DNA of 9,253 nucleotides from Opitutia bacterium (GCA_947460445.1 CANHHS010000063.1:1-9253), one strand, 5' to 3'; shown: positions 1 through 7,378, counted from the first letter of the stretch. Notes: a model not told the origin generated them from the sequence alone. Translations and numbers: made by a program.

Positions 1-377
1 GCGTCATACATCTCAGCATTGCCTGGAGGTAATCCGAGTTGACTACGCCAGCGATTGATATTGGCCATGCGACCTCCGACATCCCCTGGGAAAGCCGTTA
101 CGGCAAGTTCAGCGGTTGCGCCATTGACGTTAACTTTCCATGAGCCTTTGCGCATTGCGCCAGGATCTTGGGCAGTCCAGTTGGTGGGTGGTTTCGGGAA
201 TGTTGGCTGTCCAATACCGCTAGTTTGAGCAACGAGTGCAGGATTGGCGGGCATGGGTGTTGTGGGTGCCGCTACAGCGGCTGTCGTATTCGATTTCGAA
301 ACAGAATAAACCCGGGGTTGCTCCGACTTTTCACAAGCAGTTAAGAGGAGTGCTACGACTAAAAGAGCGAAATGCAT
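1..377 (-). CDS. Putative lipoprotein, conserved RW/GLPP-motif domain (C-terminus beyond window)
   Basis: This gene runs off the left edge, so only its first 125 codons are visible. From ATG at 377 it encodes a short hydrophobic signal peptide ending in a lipobox (L-T-A-C, Cys15), followed by Glu at +2, which suggests an outer-membrane lipoprotein. Residues about 28-66 form an Ala/Pro/Thr-rich linker. From about residue 67 a globular domain begins (NWTAQDPGAMRKGSWKV), with a glycine turn (FPGDVGG, 97-102) and the motif NINRWRSQLGLPP (106-118). I associate this motif with uncharacterised lipoproteins of Verrucomicrobia and Planctomycetes, from memory of the family. The function is unknown. The ATG has no well-spaced ribosome site (AGAGG almost touches it). 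An in-frame TTG at 404, preceded by TTAGG, would add nine residues including an Arg, which suits a signal peptide better. It follows ychF on the same strand and may be co-transcribed. Confidence 0.8.
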   Translation of the reverse strand, partial: MHFALLVVALLLTACEKSEQPRVYSVSKSNTTAAVAAPTTPMPANPALVAQTSGIGQPTFPKPPTNWTAQDPGAMRKGSWKVNVNGATAELAVTAFPGDVGGRMANINRWRSQLGLPPGNAEMYD

Positions 378-466
378 ACCTCTTAGAAAGCAGGTTACCC
401 ACAAGGTTCAACCTAAGTTAAGTGAAACTGCAGTCAGCAGCCCGCTATCCCCACTAATACCACTAA

Positions 467-1570
467 TTAGTTGGCAAAGCGGAATAGAGCCACGTCGCCA
501 TCCTTAAAGAGGTATTCCTTGCCTTCGAGGCGGTACTTGCCTGCGTCGCGGGCTGCCGCAATCGATCCCAGCGATTTTAAGTCTTCGTAAGCCACAACCT
601 CGGCTTTGATGAACCCCTTTTCAAAATCAGTATGAATGACGCCGGCGCACTGCGGGGCTGTCATACCACTGCGGAAAGTCCATGCACGTACTTCTTTTTC
701 GCCTGCGGTAAAATATGTGGCAAGTCCGAGTAAATGATAAGCACCTCGAATGAGTGCGGAAACGCCTGAATCCGTAACCCCAAGCGATGCGAGAAACTCG
801 CCTGCTTCATTCGGCGGCAAATCGCAAAGTTCTGCTTCTACTTGAGCGCAGATAACAACGGATTCGCAACCATGGTGGTCGGCTACATACTTACGAACTT
901 GTTGTACGTAGGGATTGTCTTCTGGTTTTGCTAAATGATTTTCTGCGACATTGCAGGCGTAGAGAACTGACTTCGAACTCAGGAGCGCAAAGGATTTAAG
1001 GCGTGGACGTTCATCATCGGCAACAGGCAACGAAGCCGCAGGTTTACCATTGTTAAGATGCGCAACAAGGCGCGTGAGTATGTCGACGCAGGCGATAGCC
1101 TCTTTGTCGCCGGATTTAACTTTCTTCTGATTTTTATCGAGTTGTTGTTCAGCAGATTGAATGTCTGCCAAGATAAGCTCGGTATTAATCACTTCGATGT
1201 CACGCACGGGGTCGACTTTACCCATGTTGTGAACGATATCATCGTTGTCGAAACAGCGCACGACGTGGACGATTGCATCGACCTCGCGAATGTTGGCCAA
1301 GAACTTGTTGCCGAGTCCTTCGCCTTTGGAAGCGCCAGCAACCAGACCAGCAATGTCGACGAACTCAATCGCTGCAGGGATGACGACTTTGGTCCCTGCA
1401 ATTTCTTGGAGCACGAACATACGTGCATCGGGAACTTCAACCACGCCGATATTGGGCTCGATTGTGCAAAATGGATAGTTGGCCGCTTCCGCTTTGCGCG
1501 ATCGGGTGAGCGCGTTAAAGAGAGTGGACTTACCAACGTTGGGTAAACCGACGATACCTGCTTGGAGCAT
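467..1570 (-). CDS. ychF: Ribosome-binding ATPase/GTPase YchF (OBG family)
   Basis: YchF is a translation-factor-class P-loop NTPase of the Obg subfamily. It binds ribosomes, and in known members prefers ATP to GTP; in E. coli it is linked to oxidative-stress regulation. From ATG at 1570 the protein has 367 residues, close to the 363 of E. coli. Visible motifs are the Walker A/G1 loop GLPNVGKST (8-16), the G3 motif DIAG (72-75) leading into KGEGLGN, and NVAE (207-210) in place of the canonical NKxD, which is the family hallmark of relaxed base specificity. Residues about 145-200 contain the coiled-coil insertion. A C-terminal TGS domain (about 283-367) contains YFTAGEKEVRAW and HTDFEKGFIKAEV. 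The ATG was chosen because nearly all family members start a few residues before this loop. An in-frame TTG at 1609, 7 nt after the preceding lipoprotein stop, would add 13 residues. Neither start has a strong ribosome site. Confidence 0.97.
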   Translation of the reverse strand: MLQAGIVGLPNVGKSTLFNALTRSRKAEAANYPFCTIEPNIGVVEVPDARMFVLQEIAGTKVVIPAAIEFVDIAGLVAGASKGEGLGNKFLANIREVDAIVHVVRCFDNDDIVHNMGKVDPVRDIEVINTELILADIQSAEQQLDKNQKKVKSGDKEAIACVDILTRLVAHLNNGKPAASLPVADDERPRLKSFALLSSKSVLYACNVAENHLAKPEDNPYVQQVRKYVADHHGCESVVICAQVEAELCDLPPNEAGEFLASLGVTDSGVSALIRGAYHLLGLATYFTAGEKEVRAWTFRSGMTAPQCAGVIHTDFEKGFIKAEVVAYEDLKSLGSIAAARDAGKYRLEGKEYLFKDGDVALFRFAN

Positions 1571-1616
1571 GAGGGGTTTGACCGTGCCGACCGTAGGCGT
1601 CTGCGTCAAGCGTCCG

Positions 1617-2018
1617 TCAGCGAGATAACCCTGCCTCGACCGATTTTAGGTAAGCATCGCTGGCTTCAACCACCTCATCGCCGATCGCAGGTTTGCCAAG
1701 GGTCACTGTTGTAAATGCAACACTTTGCCGTACTTCGGTGACCTTGAGGACGGCGCTTGGCTTAAGGTCGGCATTGCGGGACACGAGCATTAGGCCAGTG
1801 GGAAGATTCCGGTTAGTATCTTCAATATGCACCGAAATCGGTTGATCGGTGAGCACTAAGCCCACACGACGATTGGCAGACTGGCCCGCAGGGGTTGTAA
1901 ATACAGATCCTCCGACGGATACAGAGCCGCCGATGGGAATACCGACACCAATCCCAACTGACATATTCTCACAGCCAGTCAGTGCGGCGAGAAATGTCAG
2001 TAGGACGAAGCGGTTCAT
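1617..2018 (-). CDS. Small putative lipoprotein of unknown function, coupled to rpoD
   Basis: This encodes a 133-residue protein that I do not recognise. It has a type II signal peptide: MNR, a hydrophobic stretch, then lipobox L-T-G-C with Cys16, and Glu at +2, which suggests an outer-membrane lipoprotein. Directly after it is a glycine-alternating segment (VGIGVGIPIGGSVSVGGSVF, 21-40), followed by a polar domain with beta-strand character (for example VGLVLTD, SVHIEDT, VAFTTVTLG). No catalytic motif is evident. Its ATG overlaps the rpoD stop in an ATGA arrangement, so translation is probably coupled to rpoD. A purine-rich GAAGAAGC precedes the start, within the last rpoD codons. ychF follows closely. 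The lipoprotein nature is read from the sequence; the localisation is inferred from family rules. Confidence 0.85.
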   Translation of the reverse strand: MNRFVLLTFLAALTGCENMSVGIGVGIPIGGSVSVGGSVFTTPAGQSANRRVGLVLTDQPISVHIEDTNRNLPTGLMLVSRNADLKPSAVLKVTEVRQSVAFTTVTLGKPAIGDEVVEASDAYLKSVEAGLSR

Positions 2019-3985
2019 GCTTCTTCGCTAGGCGGCGGCATTGGCGGAGCACCAATGGAGCTAGCCAAGTCTTTACGGAATTGATCGAAGCCAGGTCCGG
2101 AAGTGTCGAGGTCGCCTTCGAAGTCGCCTTGGAGTTGGCGCATGCGCGTTGGGTGGCGCATCTTGCGAAGAGCCTTCGCTTCAATTTGGCGAATACGTTC
2201 GCGGGTGACTTTGAAGTGACGGCCAACTTCTTCGAGTGTCCGTGGATAGCCATCGAGGAGGCCGAAGCGTAAAACGAGAACTTCTTTTTCGCGCGAGGCC
2301 AGTGAGTGGAGGACGTTGTCGATCTTATCGCGCAAGAGGCGATTCGAGGCGGTGTCGCTCGGGTTTTCGGCAGACTTATCTTCGATAAAGTCTCCCAAGG
2401 AAGTGTCTTCACCATCGCCCACAGGCGATTGTAGCGAGATGGGTTGCTGTGCCATCTTCATGATTTGCTGGACGCGATCGACGGGCATTTGCATTTCCGA
2501 GGCAACTTCTTCAGCTGTTGGCTCATGGCCAAGCTCTTGGGTCAGTTGCTTTTGGACCTGCATTACCTTGTTGAGGGTTTCGATCATGTGGACCGGAATG
2601 CGGATGGTGCGGGCCTGATCAGCGATGGAACGGGTGATGGCCTGGCGAATCCACCAAGTTGCGTAGGTTGAGAACTTGTAGCCGCGACGGTACTCGAACT
2701 TCTCGACGGCTTTAACTAAGCCCATGTTGCCTTCTTGGATAAGGTCGGTGAAGAGGAGGCCGCGGTTTTGGTATTTCTTAGCAATCGAGATAACCAGACG
2801 TAGATTGTGCTCCACCATTTCAGTCTTGGCGCGCTGAGCAGCTTCCATGTGTCGGCGGACAGTCGTGTACATCTCAACGAGGGTTGCAGCTGGCATGCGA
2901 TACCGGCGCTCCATTTCGCGAGCAAAGGCACCCGAGACTTCGACGTTTACGATCTTAGCTTTGGCGCGCTTGGGGCCAATGTGAGGTTTGGTTGGCTCAA
3001 GGTGCTTACGGCAGAGTTCCACGTCTGTCTTCATCTGGTTTTCCAGGATATCGTCTTCGATCAGCTTTAACTTGAAGTAGAAGCGACGCAGAACCTTGAC
3101 GCACTCTTTCTCAATTTTGTTATAGTTTTTGTACGCAGATTCACGTGCGGAACCCGAACGTTGTTTCTCAACTTTCTCCCATGCACGATCGAGTCGCTTA
3201 GAGAGCTTTTCGGTTTCAGGGACAACAGACTTCTTGAGTTTGTCGTAGTAAGCATCGCGCGAATCGACCTTCTTATCGACCACAACTTTGTCGAAGCGTT
3301 CTGCCTTTTGGAGAAGCTTTTGACCAATCTGTAACTGGTAGGGCAGGGTAACCCAATAGGAGAAGAGTACGTCCTGGGCTTCTTGCTCGGCGGTTTCGAT
3401 GCGCTTGGAGATTTCGACTTCCTGTTCGCGGGTAAGCAAGGGCTTGTGGCCCATTTGCTTCAGGTAGACGTTAAACGGATCGTAAGGGGCATCCGCAGGT
3501 GTCGTCCGGGAGTTTTCTTCGTCGTCGTTATCGCGCTTTAACTGGAACGCCTCAACTTCGTCTTCATCGAGAATTTTGATTTCAAGGTCATCGAGAATGT
3601 TCATCACTTTCTCAATCAACTCTGGGTCTGTAGCGCTTTCGGGAATGACTTCGTTAATGTTCTGAACGGTGACGAAACCTTTTGATTTCGAGAGGCGGAT
3701 AAGGCTTTGGACCTTATCATTGAGCATCTGAGAAATCGCAGCAGGCACCTTGTGTGTTGGGTGATCTTCAATTGTGCGTGCGCCGAAGGTAGCTTTGGTC
3801 GAGGCTTTAACTTTGACCTTTGGGGTTGTTACAGGCGGAGCTGTTTTTGCGACAGGCTTGGGCGTCGACTTGGCTTGCTTAGTCGAGGCTGCGACTTTTG
3901 GGGTCGCGACAACTTTGGCCTTTTTGACTTCAGGCTTGGTTGCAGGTTTTTTGGCGGTGGGTTTGGCGGATCGTTTGGCGGGCAT
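2015..3985 (-). CDS. rpoD: Primary RNA polymerase sigma factor RpoD (sigma-70)
   Basis: This is the housekeeping sigma factor, which directs RNA polymerase to -10/-35 promoters. From ATG at 3985 it has 656 residues. Residues 1-65 form a low-complexity Lys/Ala/Pro/Thr tail. Region 1.1 lies at about 84-141, and region 1.2 at about 168-198 (YDPFNVYLKQMG..LLTREQEVEISKRIE). A non-conserved helical region of about 190 residues follows. Region 2 lies at about 391-467, with NLRLVISIAKKYQNRGL and the -10-recognition/melting segment YATWWIRQAITRSIADQART. Region 3 lies at 468-535 and region 4 at about 550-612, with the helix-turn-helix TLEEVGRHFKVTRERIRQIE. About 44 residues follow the usual RHP end, closing with a proline-rich stretch. 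The start is placed after the dnaG stop (19-nt gap); a longer in-frame reading to 4114 would overlap dnaG and adds no sigma homology. No Shine-Dalgarno sequence is seen. The dnaG-rpoD order matches the macromolecular synthesis operon. Confidence 0.98.
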   Translation of the reverse strand: MPAKRSAKPTAKKPATKPEVKKAKVVATPKVAASTKQAKSTPKPVAKTAPPVTTPKVKVKASTKATFGARTIEDHPTHKVPAAISQMLNDKVQSLIRLSKSKGFVTVQNINEVIPESATDPELIEKVMNILDDLEIKILDEDEVEAFQLKRDNDDEENSRTTPADAPYDPFNVYLKQMGHKPLLTREQEVEISKRIETAEQEAQDVLFSYWVTLPYQLQIGQKLLQKAERFDKVVVDKKVDSRDAYYDKLKKSVVPETEKLSKRLDRAWEKVEKQRSGSARESAYKNYNKIEKECVKVLRRFYFKLKLIEDDILENQMKTDVELCRKHLEPTKPHIGPKRAKAKIVNVEVSGAFAREMERRYRMPAATLVEMYTTVRRHMEAAQRAKTEMVEHNLRLVISIAKKYQNRGLLFTDLIQEGNMGLVKAVEKFEYRRGYKFSTYATWWIRQAITRSIADQARTIRIPVHMIETLNKVMQVQKQLTQELGHEPTAEEVASEMQMPVDRVQQIMKMAQQPISLQSPVGDGEDTSLGDFIEDKSAENPSDTASNRLLRDKIDNVLHSLASREKEVLVLRFGLLDGYPRTLEEVGRHFKVTRERIRQIEAKALRKMRHPTRMRQLQGDFEGDLDTSGPGFDQFRKDLASSIGAPPMPPPSEEA

Positions 3986-4004
3986 GGAAGAAATGAAAGT
4001 TTGC

Positions 4005-5861
4005 TTAGATCGACGGTGGGTTGGTGAGCGTCTTTCGGAGGTCGATTTTTTCGCGCAGTAAAAGATTGAGTGCGTCGATTTCTGTCGGAGGGAGTGCCGC
4101 GATGCGCGCATCAATAGAGCGCAGGCGGGATTGAATGTGCCTAGAGTGGAAGGACTTTAGGACTCCGTTGACGATGCGACGTTGTTCCTCTTCGTCAACT
4201 TTCTCGACGGAAGGTTCCGCAGCAATTTGTGCGGCAGTATGCTGACAGGCGTCATCTAAACGTCCTAAAGCACCGCGAATGGAATCAAATTCGCCGTGAA
4301 TCGCCTCATTCAATAGCGCGGAAAGCAATACTCCTGAAGGAATATCTGTCGTAACCCATTCCAGCGGAAGGACTTTCGACGTATCAAGTACCAATTTCTC
4401 GTCAGTTATCAGAATTCGACACAAGTCTTCTTCAGGAGAGGACAGCTGTGAACCTGTTTTGGGTAAAGTAATCGTTTTAGGAATCGCCGCCTGAAGCTGG
4501 GCAGATGGCCGAGCGGCTTTGCGCGAGATCCGGTCACGCTCATACGCCATGTGTACCTCTCGAATGCCGATACCGGCATGGCGTGCGGCTTCCGAAAGGG
4601 CTTCCTGCACAACTTCCTCTGCACCGGTTTGTTCGAGAACTGTAAAGAGTTCACTTAGTAAACTGAGTCGTTTGGCCAGCGGCTGCGAAACAGAATCTGC
4701 CGGCATTAATGATTGCACGCAAAACTGCATCGCGGATCGCGCTTCCGAAACCATCTTTGGCCAGAGCTCGACTCGATTAGGTTCGGAGAAGAATTCATCA
4801 GGATCTTTTCCTCCAGGTACGTTGATGAAGCGAATATCGAGTCCAGCGCGAAGTCCGAGTGGCAGCAAACGCAGCGCAGCTTTTTGTCCAGCGGCGTCGG
4901 CATCTAAAAATACTAAGAGTTGATCTGAAAAACGCTTAAGCTGTGCTAGGTGTTCCTCAGTCACTGCCGTACCTTGGGCGGCGACGACACCGGGGACGCC
5001 TGCGGTGTGACAACGAATTGCATCAAGTTGTCCTTCGACTAAAACAAACGGTGCGCCTTTTTCTCGGTTATCTTTGGCACGGTTGAAATTGAAGATTGTC
5101 CGGTTCTTTTTGAAAAGTTCTGTCTCCGGCGAATTCACATATTTAGCTTCACGCGTCGGATCATCTTGCGGGGTGATTTCAAGTGACCGTGCGGTGAAAG
5201 CGATGACGCGGCCTTGGATGTCGCGAATCGGAATAACCAAGCGACCACGAAAACGACAATGCCAACGCGCAGGGTCTTTGCTGCGATCGGTACCAAAGAA
5301 TAGACCGCTATTGGCAAGGGCATCTGGCTCGAATCCTTTGCTGATTAAGCCTTGGATGAGGCGGCTGTCATCAACGGGGGCGAAGCCAACTTGGAAGTCT
5401 CCGGCAGTTTCTAAGCTAAATTTTCGTTGTTCGACCCAATACTGACGGATCCATTCTCCGTGCACGGGATCATCGTGCAGACAGCGGTGCCAATAATCAG
5501 CGACAAGATCATGGATGTCGAAGAGTTGTCCGCGGATAGACTTACCTTCGCCATTGCCGCCTTCTTCGTACTCGAGGGCATGGCCAAAGCGTGTGGCGAC
5601 GCGTTCGATGGATTCCACGAAATCTAAACCTTCACGAGCCATCACGAGCTTAAAGGCATCACCGCCTTGTTGTGTGCTAAAGCAATACCACAAACCTGTC
5701 TCTGGGTTTACTTTGAATGACGGAGTGCGTTCGGTTTTGAATGGACTCAGGCCCCACCATTCGCGTCCGCGTTGTTTTAATTGGGTGTAGTCACCCGCCA
5801 GCGACACAATGTCAGCTTTATCGCGAAGAGCGTCAATCGATCGACGGGTGATACGGGCCAC
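4005..5861 (-). CDS. dnaG: DNA primase DnaG with degenerate zinc-binding domain
   Basis: DnaG synthesises the RNA primers for replication and normally docks on the replicative helicase through its C-terminus. This protein has 618 residues, a typical length, and starts with GTG. The N-terminal CHC2-type domain (about 1-100) aligns well by context (WWGLSPFKTERTPSF and WYCFSTQQGGDAF). Of the four expected zinc ligands only Cys60 remains; the others are Ser39, Lys42 and Thr63. The catalytic core is intact: the basic segment RFRGRLVIPIRDIQGRVIAF (203-222), YVNSPETELF (241-250), then TOPRIM with VEGQLD (Glu276), LDADAAG (Asp320, Asp322) and GKDPDEF (351-357). The C-terminal part (about 440-618) is divergent but ends in helical, Leu/Arg-rich sequence, consistent with a helicase-interaction domain. 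It lies 86 nt after cysS, separated by a probable terminator, and 19 nt before rpoD. No Shine-Dalgarno sequence precedes the GTG. Confidence 0.97.
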   Translation of the reverse strand: MARITRRSIDALRDKADIVSLAGDYTQLKQRGREWWGLSPFKTERTPSFKVNPETGLWYCFSTQQGGDAFKLVMAREGLDFVESIERVATRFGHALEYEEGGNGEGKSIRGQLFDIHDLVADYWHRCLHDDPVHGEWIRQYWVEQRKFSLETAGDFQVGFAPVDDSRLIQGLISKGFEPDALANSGLFFGTDRSKDPARWHCRFRGRLVIPIRDIQGRVIAFTARSLEITPQDDPTREAKYVNSPETELFKKNRTIFNFNRAKDNREKGAPFVLVEGQLDAIRCHTAGVPGVVAAQGTAVTEEHLAQLKRFSDQLLVFLDADAAGQKAALRLLPLGLRAGLDIRFINVPGGKDPDEFFSEPNRVELWPKMVSEARSAMQFCVQSLMPADSVSQPLAKRLSLLSELFTVLEQTGAEEVVQEALSEAARHAGIGIREVHMAYERDRISRKAARPSAQLQAAIPKTITLPKTGSQLSSPEEDLCRILITDEKLVLDTSKVLPLEWVTTDIPSGVLLSALLNEAIHGEFDSIRGALGRLDDACQHTAAQIAAEPSVEKVDEEEQRRIVNGVLKSFHSRHIQSRLRSIDARIAALPPTEIDALNLLLREKIDLRKTLTNPPSI

Positions 5862-5884
5862 GGTTAAGAAAGTAGAAGGGTGAA

Positions 5885-5934
5885 AGTAAAAAATGAAAAG
5901 GCGATGTCGTATAGGTGGTTAACCTGACATTGCC
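5885..5934 (-). terminator. Probable intrinsic terminator after cysS
   Basis: Reading the minus strand, 13 nt after the cysS stop there is a hairpin. Its outer stem is GGCAATGTC (5934-5926) against GACATCGCC (5908-5900), with one A-C mismatch. The inner stem is AGGT (5925-5922) against ACCT (5916-5913), with a 5-nt loop and a 4-nt bulge (ATAC) on the 3' side. It is followed at once by the T-rich run TTTTCATTTTTTACTTTC. Position, stem and U-run fit a Rho-independent terminator. It leaves only 23 nt before the dnaG GTG, so the dnaG-rpoD promoter probably overlaps this element or lies inside the end of cysS, unless the terminator is leaky. Confidence 0.65.
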
Positions 5935-5947
5935 GACCTTATCGACC

Positions 5948-7378
5948 TCAAGCCCCAGGCTTAAGGTCGTAACCATCCTTGCGGTCAAGCATCGTCCAGC
6001 CTGCCGCCGTGATTTGGTTTCGAAGGCTATCAGCGCCTTGGAAGTCTTTGGCTTGTTTGGCTGCCCAGCGCTTTTCAGCGAGTTCGCGGATGTTGGCGGG
6101 TATGGCCACTTCGGCTTTGACGGCAAAAGGGGTAATGCCGAGTGCGTAAAGAATCTTCGCTAAACCTGAAATGTCTTCGCGGGCAGCAGTGAGATCTTTT
6201 GCTGGGTTAGACAGTGTTTTGAAAATTTCACCGAAAGCACCGGGGACATTGAGATCGTCGCAGAGTTTTTCCCAAGCAGGGAGGAAACGGCCCCAAGCTG
6301 TTTGGGTTTCGTGCGTTGTGGGCGGTAGAAATTCTGCACGTGTAAATCCGGCAGTGGTTAAGAGGTTGTCGAGTCCGCGTTCGAGTTTGCCGAGTGCGGA
6401 ACGTGCGTCATCGAGACCCTTCATTGTGAAATTAAGGGGTGAACGGTAATGACCACTGAGGAGCGTCCAACGCACTTCCATCGGCGACCAGCCTTTAGCC
6501 TTTAAGTCATCCAAGGTATAAAGATTGCCTAACGATTTCGACATTTTTTCACCTTCGACCATTAGGTGTGCGCTATGGAACCAGTGCGCTGCAAAACCTT
6601 TTACGCCGGTGGCACATTCGCTCTGCGCAATTTCGTTTTCGTGATGCGGGAAGCACAAATCAACACCGCCAGCGTGCAGGTCAAAGGTCGCACCGAGGTG
6701 TTCGAGTGACATAGCCGAGCACTCAATATGCCATCCAGGGCGACCTTCACCCCATGGGCTCGGCCAGAAGTTGGGACCATCTTCGGGCTTCCGGCTTTTC
6801 CAGAGTGCAAAATCTGCCGCCGACTCTCGTTCATACTCATCGGCATCGTTGGCTTCACCGGCACTGTTAGTCGATTGGGTGGATAAGTTGGAGCGGTCGA
6901 GGTGAGATAGTTTTCCGTAATCAGGGCATGAGCAGACCTTGAAGTATACCGACCCGTCTTTCGCGACATAGGCATGACCACGCGCAACGAGTGCCGCGAT
7001 CATGGTTATCTGCTGAGGGATGTGGGCAACAGCGCTGGGTTCGACCTGGGGCGGAAGGAGTTCGAGAGCTTGGCAGTCGTGGTGGAATTTATCCGTCCAT
7101 CCTTTCGTAAACTCTGCGAGCGATTTCCCTGCAGCCTGTGCTCCACGGATCGTCTTATCGTCGACGTCTGTGATATTGCGCACATGTCGCACATGAATTC
7201 CTGAGACTTCTAGCGTCCGACGTAAGGTGTCTTGAATGGTAAAGGTCCGGAAGTTGCCGATGTGAGCCGGCCCATAAACAGTCGGTCCACAGCAATACAT
7301 CCCATAGACACCGTCAGGGCGACGGGGTAGGAGGGGCCGCATTTCGCGGGACATGGTGTCGTGCAGAAGAACGGGCAT
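5948..7378 (-). CDS. cysS: Cysteinyl-tRNA synthetase (class I)
   Basis: This cytoplasmic enzyme charges tRNA-Cys with cysteine using ATP. The 476-residue length is typical (E. coli 461). The Rossmann-fold signatures are present: HIGN (39-42, in YGPAHIGNFRTF) and KMSKS (278-282, in GEKMSKSLGN). The four zinc ligands that select cysteine thiolate are recognisable: Cys30 (CCGPTVY), Cys220 (WHIECSAM), and His245 and Glu249 (FPHHENEIAQSE). The C-terminal anticodon-binding part includes RWAAKQAKDFQGADSLRNQI (437-456), the usual end of the family. The ATG at 7378 suits the family N-terminus but has no Shine-Dalgarno sequence. It is divergent from the SIMPL gene across a 123-nt gap that contains a long inverted repeat. 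Confidence 0.98.
   Translation of the reverse strand: MPVLLHDTMSREMRPLLPRRPDGVYGMYCCGPTVYGPAHIGNFRTFTIQDTLRRTLEVSGIHVRHVRNITDVDDKTIRGAQAAGKSLAEFTKGWTDKFHHDCQALELLPPQVEPSAVAHIPQQITMIAALVARGHAYVAKDGSVYFKVCSCPDYGKLSHLDRSNLSTQSTNSAGEANDADEYERESAADFALWKSRKPEDGPNFWPSPWGEGRPGWHIECSAMSLEHLGATFDLHAGGVDLCFPHHENEIAQSECATGVKGFAAHWFHSAHLMVEGEKMSKSLGNLYTLDDLKAKGWSPMEVRWTLLSGHYRSPLNFTMKGLDDARSALGKLERGLDNLLTTAGFTRAEFLPPTTHETQTAWGRFLPAWEKLCDDLNVPGAFGEIFKTLSNPAKDLTAAREDISGLAKILYALGITPFAVKAEVAIPANIRELAEKRWAAKQAKDFQGADSLRNQITAAGWTMLDRKDGYDLKPGA

Noticed and set aside
236..421. 61-codon plus-strand open frame
   Set aside because: It lies opposite the lipoprotein on the minus strand, which has a clear lipobox and domain; the plus frame shows no recognisable features.
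428..441. Hairpin CTGC-loop-GCAG as an ychF terminator
   Set aside because: The stem is only four pairs and lacks a proper T-run on the minus strand, so no terminator is called in 405-466.
462..471. 10-bp palindrome ACTAATTAGT over the ychF stop codon
   Set aside because: It is short and AT-rich and spans the stop codon; it is compatible with chance.
1058..1546. 162-codon plus-strand open frame
   Set aside because: It is the antisense shadow of the strongly conserved ychF G domain and has no plausible protein features.
3707..4061. Overlapping plus-strand open frames, one Gly/Phe/Arg-rich
   Set aside because: They are complements of the Lys/Ala/Pro-rich rpoD tail; the odd composition follows from that low-complexity sequence.
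3986..4114. 43-residue upstream extension of rpoD
   Set aside because: It would overlap the conserved-frame end of dnaG by 110 nt and shows no sigma similarity; ATG at 3985 just after the dnaG stop is simpler.
5833..6126. 97-codon minus-strand open frame across the cysS-dnaG gap
   Set aside because: It overlaps cysS in another frame and continues through the terminator and pyrimidine tract; its Phe/Ser/Pro-rich end is just the translated tract.
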